Source: a virus
DNA length: 37,877 nucleotides
IMG/VR virus record: IMGVR_UViG_3300032093_000370
Location: 1-37,877 of that record
Strand: one strand, 5' to 3'
Shown here: positions 1 to 8,188 of the stretch, piece by piece
Layout: the number at the start of each line of letters is the position of its first letter
Numbering within the stretch: position 1 is the stretch's first letter
Position numbers and translations under genes: made by a program
The notes under the pieces: model-generated
What the model saw: only the letters and a program-made list of their open reading frames with translations
Told to the model about the DNA's origin: nothing
The model's database searches: none

Positions 1-692
1 CACGCTCCCTGAAAATCATATCTGAACTGAAAGAATGACAAAGGGAAGTTACTTACTGAATATCGGGTAGTCTTAACATCCACGACTGTAGCTTCTCTTG
101 TTTGCTTATGAATCTTGATTGCATCACACAATCCTTTACATTTCACCCCATTAAGCTGAAAATAAAGAGGTACTTGAAAATGTATTTCATATTCTTCGTT
201 TTCTGGATTAATGTGTTTGTAAACGTCAGGGTTATTTTTGATGCTCTCTACTATACGAGTAATTGTCTCATATTTAGAAGGAGTCAATAGTCGTTTACTT
301 GCGTTTCCTACAAGTTCATCATAATACGCTCTTCCTTCTACTTCAAACTTTTCAAGATATGCCTCTACAGTGGCGGGTCTTTTGATTCCTACTTCGTCAT
401 AAGCAAGTTTGTCTGCAGTATCAAAGTCACGATACTTAAACTTTGCCCAGCAAAAATCCCCCATATTTCCTCCCGGTCGCGGCACTTTAGATACAGCAAA
501 AGTTTCGTGGAATTCTCTTTCTGCTCCAGTAAGAAGTAAATCTACTGCGTCTCCAATGTCAAGATGGTCTTTAGGCTCGTCAAATTCTGACTCAAAAGAT
601 TCTTCAATAAATAAACGAGGATGTTCTAATATCCTCTTTAGTTTGCTTTGGTTTAAGCTTTCGTCGTTTTTGTATGTTTTAGGAATTTCCAT
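1..692 (-). CDS. PD-(D/E)XK nuclease, RecB/Cas4-like exonuclease family (3' end outside window)
   Basis: The open frame starts at the ATG at 692 and runs off the window edge, so 230 residues are visible and the C-terminus is missing. Near the visible end, about residues 187-206, GLCDAIKI is followed by VVDVKTT. This D-x(n)-D-x-K arrangement is the metal-binding core of PD-(D/E)XK nucleases of the RecB/exonuclease VIII type. Such phage enzymes resect double-stranded DNA for recombination or processing. The gene ends a replication/recombination operon and overlaps the preceding tiny gene by 14 nt. The fold assignment is good; exact specificity is unknown because the C-terminus cannot be seen. 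Confidence 0.8.
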   Translation of the reverse strand, partial: MEIPKTYKNDESLNQSKLKRILEHPRLFIEESFESEFDEPKDHLDIGDAVDLLLTGAEREFHETFAVSKVPRPGGNMGDFCWAKFKYRDFDTADKLAYDEVGIKRPATVEAYLEKFEVEGRAYYDELVGNASKRLLTPSKYETITRIVESIKNNPDVYKHINPENEEYEIHFQVPLYFQLNGVKCKGLCDAIKIHKQTREATVVDVKTTRYSVSNFPLSFFQFRYDFQGA

Positions 693-774
693 CTTCGTTG
701 TTTTTAGAATCTTTGTAAATATTTATAATCAATACAATAAAGGCAATAATGCCAAGTGCGGATAATATGCTCAT
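679..774 (-). CDS. Micro-protein with one membrane segment (31 aa)
   Basis: ATG at 774 lies inside an ATGA overlap with the stop of the preceding gene, and the stop TAA at 679-681 overlaps the next start region, so it is squeezed between two genes. Residues 2-20 (ILSALGIIAFIVLIINI) are a strongly hydrophobic helix followed by the charged tail YKDSKNNEDGNS. It is probably an N-out single-pass inner-membrane peptide. No family is recognised. Coupled starts on both sides make it more likely real than its size suggests. Confidence 0.55.
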   Translation of the reverse strand: MSILSALGIIAFIVLIINIYKDSKNNEDGNS

Positions 775-1016
775 GTGTATATTGTTACGATTGCAAAAGG
801 TTTTCTGTCTTGTTCAATAAAAAGAGTTCCAGAGTTACTATAAATTCTGCAGTAAACTCTTTTCCATCTTTTGTTGTGTTTTACCATGTATTCAGTAGGA
901 ATACGACTTCCATAGCCGGTAGCACTAAAAGAAAGATTTTTTAATTGCCACCATATGGGTTTTCGTTTTACTTCTACTTCTACGATTTGAGTGCCTATTT
1001 TAAGATTAGCTTTCAT
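771..1016 (-). CDS. Hypothetical protein (81 aa)
   Basis: Small basic protein with no recognised domain. The middle has aromatic and charged residues (KRPIWWQLK is approximate; W-W pair near residue 22), suggesting a compact beta-rich fold. It starts 4 nt inside the upstream gene (ATGA-type overlap) and its stop overlaps the next ATG, so it belongs to the same transcription unit as the nuclease. No function can be assigned. Confidence 0.7.
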   Translation of the reverse strand: MKANLKIGTQIVEVEVKRKPIWWQLKNLSFSATGYGSRIPTEYMVKHNKRWKRVYCRIYSNSGTLFIEQDRKPFAIVTIYT

Positions 1017-1276
1017 TTACGAAGTGCTAACATTTCTCCTTCAGGCTTTCTTTTAGATACAGGCAAAATTTTCCAACGTCGGGCAGTGAACTTGCCGTCG
1101 GTTACAGGCCGGTCAAACTTAGCTATCACGTCTCCGTTATCAAACGGAGTAACAGTGTAGCCTACTTGACACTGAGGACATGCTTTGATGTTAACCCAAC
1201 TGCCCCCTGAGTTTTTAACCTCAGTGGCAAGTTGTTTAACAAATTCAGGAGTGATTACTTGATAGATTTCTACCAT
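1013..1276 (-). CDS. Hypothetical protein with a CxxC motif (87 aa)
   Basis: Contains one CPQC motif near residue 33 followed by a beta-rich stretch (VGYTVTPFDNGDVIAKFDRP). A single CxxC is not enough to claim a zinc ribbon. It starts 3 nt after the upstream stop and overlaps the next gene by 4 nt. Conserved-looking phage hypothetical, no known family recognised. Confidence 0.7.
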   Translation of the reverse strand: MVEIYQVITPEFVKQLATEVKNSGGSWVNIKACPQCQVGYTVTPFDNGDVIAKFDRPVTDGKFTARRWKILPVSKRKPEGEMLALRK

Positions 1277-1279
1277 GAT

Positions 1280-1726
1280 TTACAGTTCGTTTAGGTTTTC
1301 GGGTTCTGGAATTGTTACATTTAGAAAGTCTTCGCCAAATTTGATTACTGCCTCAATAAATTTAGACAGTTCCTCTTTAGAGGCATCAGCTAATGACTTT
1401 TCTATTTCTTGATTTTTGTCAAAAGAAAATTCTGAAAAGAATCTTTCTTTAAGAATAGACATGACTTCAGACTTTTTAAGGGTTATCCCTTCTATGTCTT
1501 CAAGTCCTAACTTAATAATAGGATATACTACGCCAAAAAAGTATCTGAGTTGTGCATTTGTTTTTAAAGTATCTATCTTGGTAATAGAGAGCTGCACATC
1601 TACAATTACGTCATTCTTTAAAATCTCTGAAAGGTATTCTTGAGAAAGTTTAGGGTCTACTTTTATTACGCATTTATCTAAATGATTCTTAGTTATCTGA
1701 GCCGGGATTGATATTTGCTTTGACAT
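1280..1726 (-). CDS. Possible NinB-like recombination protein (148 aa)
   Basis: The central segment TLKTNAQLRYFFGVVYPII, followed by a helical stretch with ITLKKSEVMSILKERFF, resembles the N-x-x-x-x-x-F/W-G pattern of NinB-like proteins (lambda Orf family, recombination mediators that bind SSB-ssDNA). Position fits: it lies downstream of an SF1 helicase and upstream of a RecB-like nuclease in a recombination operon. It overlaps the helicase gene by 38 nt. The assignment rests on one motif and context only; a profile search against PF05772 would settle it. Confidence 0.5.
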   Translation of the reverse strand: MSKQISIPAQITKNHLDKCVIKVDPKLSQEYLSEILKNDVIVDVQLSITKIDTLKTNAQLRYFFGVVYPIIKLGLEDIEGITLKKSEVMSILKERFFSEFSFDKNQEIEKSLADASKEELSKFIEAVIKFGEDFLNVTIPEPENLNEL

Positions 1727-3128
1727 CTTTCTGTTCGTCTATTGTATTACACAGAGCCGTTAAATCCAGCTCTTTAAAGTTTGAAGTTGCTTCGGACTTT
1801 TCGTAAATGATAATAGCAATGTTCCTTGCTCTGGTAAGTGCGGTATAAATAGATTCGCTCTTCTCTTTATTTCCAATCATCTTGACCTGAGTAATATCAT
1901 CTTTAAATACTACTACAATATCGTATGTAGATCCTTGGCTTTTATGGGAAGATATTGCATACCCAAAATCAATATTAGCATACCTTTCTTTGTACTTAGT
2001 AGCTGCTTCTATTGCTGAATAATAATCTGAACTTCCTTGCAACTTTTTTGCTTGAGAAAACAGTCCAGAGACAATACGTTTATGAGTAGCCCTAGATTGA
2101 GGAAGTGCATAATCTACAATTTGTAGGTCTTTGATTCTTGGAATACGAATAGAAAGAGGGACATAATAGACTCCGTAATCATCTTTTGTGATATTACCTA
2201 CGTTAGTTATTTGGCCTTCAGTAGCATTCTCAATATCTCCACATCTTCCATTGAAGATAATTAAGTCTCCGGCACATAGTCCTTCGCTGTTTGGAAATAT
2301 TCTTTTGTGGATAGCTTGATTAAGAGCCTCTCTTACTTCATTCCTATACACAATTATTTTGACATGATTAGGATTAGAGGCTTCAACTGCATTTTGATAT
2401 GCCTTTACGAGGATATCACTAAGCTCTTTAATTGTCTTACTAAAGAGTAATGCGCCTTTGTTTGTAATAATGTTAGTGGCATCAGTACAAGGTTCTAATA
2501 CCGGCATAAACTCTTTAACTGAGTTATTCCAGTAATAATCTGCATAAGGAAGTATTGGAGAGTCTTCTCCTTGACGAATGCGTGTATGCAAAGTTGCTTT
2601 GTTTTTAGTTGCAAACACAGGAGACTTCAGTCCAAACAAATCGCTTTTTTCGTGATAATAGGGAGAGTTTGAATCTCTTATTGGAGGCAACTGCCCAATG
2701 TCTCCTAAGAATAATACTTTAGCGGTTTTTCTCTTTTCATTCATTATCATTTCCAGTGCCTCTTCGTTAATCATAGATGCTTCATCTATAATAATGAGGT
2801 CATAATCTAAGATAGGAATGTATCTGGCTCGTGCGCTGAATGTGCCTGTATCAAAATCATATTTCATCCCTAGCAACCCAGCCAAAGAGAAAAACTCTGC
2901 ATCAATCTGTTGGGCTTGAAATTTATCCATAATGACAAACTTCGCTTTGTGGCTTAATGCGGCCACTGCACATCTTTTGTTTTTGAATTGTTTTACAATT
3001 TCTGATGCAATAGTAGTCTTACCTGTACCGGCTTTTCCATCAATGAGAAAGTACTCATCTGGCTTACCGTTCATTATGAATTCTTTTGCTGCATAAATTG
3101 CTATCTGTTGTTCTTCTGTTAATATCAT
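1689..3128 (-). CDS. SF1 DNA helicase, RecD/Dda-like (479 aa)
   Basis: ATP-driven DNA helicase. Motifs in order: Q-motif region TEEQQIAIYAA; motif I GKAGTGKTT (about residue 33); motif II IIIDEASMI (about 113); motif III LGDIGQLPPI; motif V-like YAISSHKSQGSTYD; motif VI YTALTRAR. This is the full RecD/Dda/Pif1-type set, close in length to T4 Dda (439 aa). The ATG at 3128 overlaps the polymerase stop in ATGA; a TTG 9 nt upstream is less likely. Dda-like helicases clear proteins from DNA and help start replication and recombination. Its position directly after the polymerase supports that role. Confidence 0.92.
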   Translation of the reverse strand: MILTEEQQIAIYAAKEFIMNGKPDEYFLIDGKAGTGKTTIASEIVKQFKNKRCAVAALSHKAKFVIMDKFQAQQIDAEFFSLAGLLGMKYDFDTGTFSARARYIPILDYDLIIIDEASMINEEALEMIMNEKRKTAKVLFLGDIGQLPPIRDSNSPYYHEKSDLFGLKSPVFATKNKATLHTRIRQGEDSPILPYADYYWNNSVKEFMPVLEPCTDATNIITNKGALLFSKTIKELSDILVKAYQNAVEASNPNHVKIIVYRNEVREALNQAIHKRIFPNSEGLCAGDLIIFNGRCGDIENATEGQITNVGNITKDDYGVYYVPLSIRIPRIKDLQIVDYALPQSRATHKRIVSGLFSQAKKLQGSSDYYSAIEAATKYKERYANIDFGYAISSHKSQGSTYDIVVVFKDDITQVKMIGNKEKSESIYTALTRARNIAIIIYEKSEATSNFKELDLTALCNTIDEQKDVKANINPGSDN

Positions 3129-5143
3129 TTTTGCCAATGTGTTGAAATAGTTGGGCTTGCTTTCATACGGACACGTTTACAAAACTTGTCTGCACTATCA
3201 AGCATGGCCTTTTTTAAGTTTTCTGCAAGTTCTTCTTTCATAGTCTCGGGGCCTTCTATTAAGATTTCATCATGAATAAAATTCACAATCTTAACTATGC
3301 CAAAAAGATTGTTAGGGAGTATGTACTTGTCAAAGAAATAAATCCCAGCTAGTTTAGTCATCTCTGCAGACTCTCCTTGGATAGGATAGTTAAGAGATGC
3401 TTTTTCTATGCTAGACATACTTTTAAAGTAGTCTCTTACTTTGTTTTGAAGTTCTCTTGCTGTTGGAGTTTTTTCGTTTTTTAGTTTTTTATACCTTTCC
3501 CAAAATTCAGGGGTCATAGCTTTTTTAGTAGCTACTAGTTTTTCCCAATCAGGGATATAATATTTCAAGCCGGTAATCTCTGATATCAAAATGTAACCTT
3601 TTTCTAGACCTTTCTTTTTGGCATCATCAAAGAATTGCTTCATTTTAGGAAACACATCAAAATAAGAATTGTAAATAGCCACACCTTCTTCTACAGGAAT
3701 ATTTAGCTTACTGGCCATACCTTCCCCTGTGCCACCATAGTTAATAGTAAACCCAGCCATCTTGGCTTTATTCCTTAAATCAGGGAACTTCTTTTTGAAT
3801 TCAGTAAGACTTAAACCTTCAGTTTCTTTTACATATAAGGAAGAATCAGGGTTGCTATACATCTTGCTGCCTACAAAGCTGTGCATATCTCCAATGTCTT
3901 TATCAAAGAACTCAAGCAAGTTTGCATCTAAGCTTTTATTAGCAAGCACTACTTGTTCTTGTTGGCTATAATCACACCCTACAATTACATTCCCTTCTTC
4001 TGCTACAAAACAGCTTCTTGTTTCTTCATCACTAGGTATGTTTTGAAGATTAGGTTTGTTCTTTTCAGACTTGCTGCCAGAAGCCATGCGGCTTGTGTTT
4101 ACCAACTGTTTAAAACTAGTATGTATTCTGCCTGTAGAAGGATTAAGCATAGTTAGCCAGTTGTCTCCGTACGTGCTTATATCTTTCTGAAGTTCTTTAT
4201 AGTGCAAGTATGTTTTTACAAACTTGTCAAACTTGTTATCTTTTGCATACTTTCCTATTACTGTCTCTGCTACGCTTTCTTTTATTTCTCCATCTACTTT
4301 GGTCTTAATATCTAAACCTAAATGATTAAAGATTTGAATAACTTGGTCGGATGAATTCCAATTAATAGTAACCAAGTTAGAATCAAACATAGAAGTCTGG
4401 GGGCTAATGAACTTGTTAATCTTGTTCTCAACAATAAAATTATCAAGTTCTTTTTTGATTTCAGTAAGTTCTTTTTTGTACTTTTCAGTTTTTAGTGTCC
4501 ATTTGTAGGAATCTAGTTTAAGGCCGCACCATTCAGTGTAGGCAAGAACTTTTACAAACCTATTGTTAAGTTCAATAGTTACTTTGCATTTTTTTTCTTC
4601 TGTTCGTTTTTCTTGTTCTGCTTTAATCTCTGACAAATAAAACACATCAGTAGCCGCATACTTCAGAAAAGGGAGAGTAAATGTTTTTTGAATGTTAGAT
4701 TGTTCAGTCTTATCTAGAATTACTCCGCAATATCTTTCTACGCAACTTGCCAGACTTTTTCTTCGAGTATCTTCTCCCAAATAAAGAACTGTTTCTGCTA
4801 CGTAAGTGTCGTAAATCTTAGTAGGTATTACTCCGGCAGAATAAAGAAACTGTAAATCAAACTTGAGGTTATGCCCAATGATAAGCTTTGCTTCTAAAGG
4901 CTCTTTAAATACTCGAGCCGGGTAACTAAAACAATCAATAAGATAACAATCAGTTCCATTTCTGAACTGCAAGGTTTTTATTTCATCTGTGTGAGGATCT
5001 AATCCGGTAGTCTCAATGTCAAAGTCTAGTGATTCTCGAGAATTTAAAAAGTCTAATGTTTCATTAAGAGTAGTTAATAGCAAGTTAGTACCACTTACTA
5101 ACTTGACTACATAGGGGTTACTAGTTAGTAAGTATATGTTCAT
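3125..5143 (-). CDS. polA: DNA polymerase I-type replicative polymerase with 3'-5' exonuclease (672 aa)
   Basis: Family A DNA polymerase, the probable replicase. The N-terminal proofreading domain has ExoI DFDIETTGL, ExoII GHNLKFDLQFL and ExoIII YAATD. The polymerase domain has motif A (VGCDYSQQEQVVLA), motif B (RNKAKMAGFTINYGGTG) and motif C (NFIHDEILIEG), giving both catalytic aspartates. The O-helix keeps Phe at the E. coli F762 position and Tyr at Y766. Motif A reads DYSQQEQ rather than the usual DYSQIELR. There is no 5'-nuclease domain, as in T7-like phage enzymes. The ATG at 5143 overlaps the upstream TAA (TAATG); a TTG two codons earlier is the alternative. Confidence 0.95.
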   Translation of the reverse strand: MNIYLLTSNPYVVKLVSGTNLLLTTLNETLDFLNSRESLDFDIETTGLDPHTDEIKTLQFRNGTDCYLIDCFSYPARVFKEPLEAKLIIGHNLKFDLQFLYSAGVIPTKIYDTYVAETVLYLGEDTRRKSLASCVERYCGVILDKTEQSNIQKTFTLPFLKYAATDVFYLSEIKAEQEKRTEEKKCKVTIELNNRFVKVLAYTEWCGLKLDSYKWTLKTEKYKKELTEIKKELDNFIVENKINKFISPQTSMFDSNLVTINWNSSDQVIQIFNHLGLDIKTKVDGEIKESVAETVIGKYAKDNKFDKFVKTYLHYKELQKDISTYGDNWLTMLNPSTGRIHTSFKQLVNTSRMASGSKSEKNKPNLQNIPSDEETRSCFVAEEGNVIVGCDYSQQEQVVLANKSLDANLLEFFDKDIGDMHSFVGSKMYSNPDSSLYVKETEGLSLTEFKKKFPDLRNKAKMAGFTINYGGTGEGMASKLNIPVEEGVAIYNSYFDVFPKMKQFFDDAKKKGLEKGYILISEITGLKYYIPDWEKLVATKKAMTPEFWERYKKLKNEKTPTARELQNKVRDYFKSMSSIEKASLNYPIQGESAEMTKLAGIYFFDKYILPNNLFGIVKIVNFIHDEILIEGPETMKEELAENLKKAMLDSADKFCKRVRMKASPTISTHWQK

Positions 5144-5709
5144 TACCAAACGTCTTTTTCTGTTTTTACTTGGGCAAGCTTTTTATCAAAGTATTGAATT
5201 AGTTCTAACATTTCTTCAGGAGTAAATTTTTTGACTTCTTGGGCAAGTCTTTCCATAGATTCTGCATGGCCTTCGCCAATCTCTTCATTTAGATTAAGCC
5301 CAAATCTAAACTGTTCTCCAGATTTTCCTACATTACAAGCATAGCATTGTGGCCTACAATTCCCTTCATGAAATCGTGTAGACATATATCGTCTTGACTG
5401 AAAATGCCCACATTGAATCTGTTTGTAAGGAAGACGGTTATCGCAAGTATAGCATTTTACCAATCCGTCTTTTTCAATGTTAGAAATGCGAACATATTGA
5501 CTAAAAATTCTATCTAATTGCGTTACTAACGTTTTATGTGATAGAGCCTTTTTTTGTTTCTTTTCTAATCTTTTTTGTTTGACTTTCTCTTGTTTTGCCT
5601 TGTTGTTGCAAGTAACGCATATCTTCTTAGACTTAACTGCAAAAAGCTTTTCTTTATGGCAAACTGAGCATGCGTTAGGGTTCTGGGTATATTTTTTCTT
5701 TTCAAACAT
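5143..5709 (-). CDS. ninG: NinG/Rap-like recombination endonuclease (188 aa)
   Basis: Two Zn-type CxxC pairs near the N-terminus (CSVCHKEK, CVTCNNK), a lysine-rich linker, then the NinG core: LDRIFSQYVRI, CYTCDNRLPYKQIQCGHFQSRRY, NCRPQCYACN and KSGEQFRFGLNL. The GHF ... R ... CxxCN layout matches lambda NinG (Rap), a structure-specific nuclease that resolves recombination intermediates; this HNH-like layout is well conserved here. ATG at 5709 is preferred; an in-frame TTG at 5718 is possible. It lies just after a transcription terminator and overlaps polA by the TAATG junction. Confidence 0.85.
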   Translation of the reverse strand: MFEKKKYTQNPNACSVCHKEKLFAVKSKKICVTCNNKAKQEKVKQKRLEKKQKKALSHKTLVTQLDRIFSQYVRISNIEKDGLVKCYTCDNRLPYKQIQCGHFQSRRYMSTRFHEGNCRPQCYACNVGKSGEQFRFGLNLNEEIGEGHAESMERLAQEVKKFTPEEMLELIQYFDKKLAQVKTEKDVW

Positions 5710-5724
5710 TAGGGCCAAAAATAA

Positions 5725-5756
5725 AAGAAAAAAAGGGGTAGGACAACCCTACCCCT
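5725..5756 (-). terminator. Rho-independent terminator after the DUF932 gene
   Basis: On the minus strand the stem AGGGGTAGG pairs with CCTACCCCT around a 5-nt loop and is followed by a run of seven T and then CTTTTATTTTT. It lies 18 nt beyond the DUF932 stop and directly before the NinG-like start, so the downstream replication genes need read-through or their own promoter. Confidence 0.85.
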
Positions 5757-5773
5757 GATTTTCTGTGCCAATC

Positions 5774-6709
5774 TTATCCTAAGATAAGTTCTTCAATCCT
5801 TTCAGATTTAGCACCTTCATACAGCCAATCATAAGCTTGGTCTACAATGTTTCGGGAAGCCCCTAACATGATAGCACTTCGCTTAGTATCTATACTCCGG
5901 TACTTTTTAATGTGGTTAGTGTAGCGAGTTACTGCACTAAAGAGAGCATAAGCATTTTCTCCGTGGGTGTTTTGTTCAATTTGAATAGCATCTTTTACTT
6001 GTTCAAAGACATTCTTAGTACGAGTAGAAGCAGTCAAAGGTTCGCCGGTAAGACCAAAGAGCTTCATAATTGCTTCATCGCTGAGTTTAGAAGGGATACT
6101 CATTTTGCTCATTTCAATTAGATTCTCAATCAGTGTATATTCTGACTGCATTGAAATTTGAAGACTAGCAACAATTTGGTTTAGCTTTTCTCGAGAGTTC
6201 ATAGTGTGCTTTACTTTACTTACATCGCTGAGTGCGCGGTAAAATGTGTTCTGACATACTACAGTTACGTTGGTAGTGCCAAAGCCAATACCTACGCTGC
6301 CGTCATGCGAACTCAATCCTGTGAGATAACGCAAATTTTCAGAGTTAGCAATCTTTACAGGCTCGAGCTTAAACTGATAATACACTTTACGTCCTCCGTC
6401 TAAGAGACCCCCACGCTCTGCATTAATTTTTACTTTCTCTCCGGCTTCTAAGAGCAATTCTACTATTTCCCAATTCTGAGTTGGAACGTATTTGCTTTTT
6501 ACTGCGCCAAAACATTCTTTCGTGTCTTGACGGAAAATGCCAAACAAATCAGTAGGTTCTCCATCTGGGCCAAAAAGTTCTTTCTTCTCTACTTGCCAAT
6601 TTGTGTTGCTTTTGTCTAAGAGAGTTTTGATTTTTACTAAGTCAATAGAAGACTCAGGTTGTTCTACCAACAGGGTTTCTTGTGGGTCGAGGAATGATTC
6701 GATGTTCAT
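5774..6709 (-). CDS. DUF932 / phage-plasmid-like protein (TIGR03299 type, 311 aa)
   Basis: Residues 35-95 contain WQVEKKELFGP, GIFRQDTKECFGAVKSKYVPTQN and GGLLDGGRKVYY. Residues 125-160 contain LSSHDGSVGIGFGTTNVTVVCQNT. This is the DUF932 pattern (R-D ... lG-V ... Y-x-x-xQN; SHDGS; CQNT) found in many phages and plasmids. Function is not established; its constant company with replication genes suggests a DNA-metabolism role. It overlaps the preceding stop (TAATG) and is followed by a strong terminator. Confidence 0.85.
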   Translation of the reverse strand: MNIESFLDPQETLLVEQPESSIDLVKIKTLLDKSNTNWQVEKKELFGPDGEPTDLFGIFRQDTKECFGAVKSKYVPTQNWEIVELLLEAGEKVKINAERGGLLDGGRKVYYQFKLEPVKIANSENLRYLTGLSSHDGSVGIGFGTTNVTVVCQNTFYRALSDVSKVKHTMNSREKLNQIVASLQISMQSEYTLIENLIEMSKMSIPSKLSDEAIMKLFGLTGEPLTASTRTKNVFEQVKDAIQIEQNTHGENAYALFSAVTRYTNHIKKYRSIDTKRSAIMLGASRNIVDQAYDWLYEGAKSERIEELILG

Positions 6710-7032
6710 TAGTTTAGTGTTTTAGTTGTTTTAAGGTTGTTAAAAAGTTCGTAGTTTCCTACTGTTTCATCTTGAGTAGACAATTTTACCACATTGAAAT
6801 TTATAAGTTCAATTATAAATTCACAATAGCCTTCACACTTTCCTTTTAAGTATTCATACTCGTATTTAGTGAGGCTTTGCCCTTTAAGTTGTGAGTGAGT
6901 AGCTAAAATAATTGTTTGGTAGTTATTAAGGATTTCAAATTCTTCATTTCCAAAGATTCTTTTGTAGGAATCTATGTATTTAAGAGCAAGAGTTATTAAG
7001 CTCTCGAAGCGGGGTTGGGCTGTTTTAACCAT
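6709..7032 (-). CDS. Hypothetical protein (107 aa)
   Basis: Mostly helical by composition, with two aromatic-rich helices (ITLALKYIDSYKRIF; KYEYEYLKGKCEGYCEFIIELI). No domain recognised. The start at 7032 lies 37 nt inside the end of the uracil-DNA glycosylase gene; the stop overlaps the DUF932 start. Role unknown. Confidence 0.65.
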   Translation of the reverse strand: MVKTAQPRFESLITLALKYIDSYKRIFGNEEFEILNNYQTIILATHSQLKGQSLTKYEYEYLKGKCEGYCEFIIELINFNVVKLSTQDETVGNYELFNNLKTTKTLN

Positions 7033-7712
7033 TCAAATTCAATGTTGTTTACGTCTTTTAGATGTTTTGAGATGTATTCAAAGTGATTACACTCCCAAGA
7101 TTTACCTGAATAAGAAGCAGATACCGGATGTGGGGCTTTTAGAATGATGTTGTGGGATTCAATAAAGGTTTCTAATTTTTGTGCTTCTTTGCCCCATAAA
7201 CAAAATACTACTCCAGTACTAAGTTCGTTTATTTTTTGAATAACTTCAGTAGTAAACCATTGCCAATAGCTAAGATGCGACCCAGCCTGCCCTTCTCTTA
7301 CAGTAAGTGCAGTGTTCAATAAAAGTATTCCTTGTTCTGCCCAATAAGATAAATCAAGTTGCCGGTAGTCAGTTTCTTGGTCAGAATAAAAACTTCTGAC
7401 AATCTGATTGTAAATCTGTTTTAGACTTGGAGGGAGATATTCGTTGTTTCGTGGGGCAAAAGCTAGTCCGCAAGCTACTGGAAGTCCTTTATACCTGTTA
7501 GGATAAGGATCCATCCCGATAAGAACAGCCTTGATATTATCAAAATCTGTTAGCTTAAAGGCTTGAAAGATTTCTGATTTATCCGGAAATACCGGATAGT
7601 TCAATCTCTCTTTGGCTATTGCCAATCCTGTTTCTTGGAATTTCGGGGACTTCAATAGGTCGGATAACACTTGATCCCATCTGGGCGTAATATAACAATG
7701 TGTATTCGTCAT
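6996..7712 (-). CDS. ung: Family 1 uracil-DNA glycosylase (238 aa)
   Basis: Removes uracil from DNA. The order of elements matches E. coli Ung: WDQVLSDLLKSPKF at the N-terminus, PDKSEIFQAFKLTDFDNIK, the water-activating motif as GMDPYPNRYKGLP (normally GQDPYH), GLAF, LLLNTALTVREGQAGSH, CLWGKEAQ and the DNA-intercalation loop as HPVSASY (normally HPSPLSA). The catalytic Asp and His are kept, but Gln and His of GQDPYH are replaced by Met and Pro. The N-terminal homology supports the start at 7712, giving a 134-nt out-of-frame overlap with the upstream gene. Uracil-DNA glycosylases are a known component of crAss-like replication modules. Confidence 0.88.
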   Translation of the reverse strand: MTNTHCYITPRWDQVLSDLLKSPKFQETGLAIAKERLNYPVFPDKSEIFQAFKLTDFDNIKAVLIGMDPYPNRYKGLPVACGLAFAPRNNEYLPPSLKQIYNQIVRSFYSDQETDYRQLDLSYWAEQGILLLNTALTVREGQAGSHLSYWQWFTTEVIQKINELSTGVVFCLWGKEAQKLETFIESHNIILKAPHPVSASYSGKSWECNHFEYISKHLKDVNNIEFEWLKQPNPASRA

Positions 7713-8187
7713 GATTGTAAATATTCTTTTCTGTATTTGGAGTATAAAACCTGTATACGTTATTAAGATAAATAGTAGTATTAAGAAGGTGTGGGATTTT
7801 TCCTACTAGCTTTTCAAGTATTCTTCTATGGGTTTCTCTATAGGATTTACTTATTGAAAGCTGGTCTTCAAAAGAAGTCAATAAGTTAATTATTGAGCTA
7901 TGGTCTTTTTTATTAGTGGCCAAAGCTAACTTCATGTACGTAATATTTGGAGAAAAAACGTAGAGAATCCGAGCAATGTGCGTTTTAGGAGTCACTTGTA
8001 TTTGACATCTTCGAGGAATTAAAGGTAGCAATACCGGAATATCATACACTTCGCATGTAGCTTCAAGAGTTTCTCTCCACAAATCATTAGAGGCCCAATG
8101 GCTAATAAATGTGTTCTTTGCCAACTCTAATGAAGAGGCATCTTTTATTAGTTCTTTTGTTCTTCCTCGTGTTATTTCTGACAACAT
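7579..8187 (-). CDS. Hypothetical protein overlapping ung (202 aa)
   Basis: The ATG at 8187, one base after the primase stop, is chosen over in-frame starts at 8256 and 8238 that would overlap the primase. The visible sequence is mixed alpha/beta with no known motif (SHWASNDLWRETLEATCEVYD near residue 30). The last 45 codons lie on top of the ung coding region in another frame and end in low-complexity-looking sequence (EVPEIPRNRIGNSQ), so the natural C-terminus may have been lost by a frameshift. Function unknown. Confidence 0.65.
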   Translation of the reverse strand: MLSEITRGRTKELIKDASSLELAKNTFISHWASNDLWRETLEATCEVYDIPVLLPLIPRRCQIQVTPKTHIARILYVFSPNITYMKLALATNKKDHSSIINLLTSFEDQLSISKSYRETHRRILEKLVGKIPHLLNTTIYLNNVYRFYTPNTEKNIYNHDEYTLLYYAQMGSSVIRPIEVPEIPRNRIGNSQREIELSGISG

Positions 8188-8188
8188 A

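Noticed and set aside
409-765. Plus-strand 118-aa open frame
   Set aside because: Antisense of the PD-(D/E)XK nuclease, whose motifs are clear on the minus strand.
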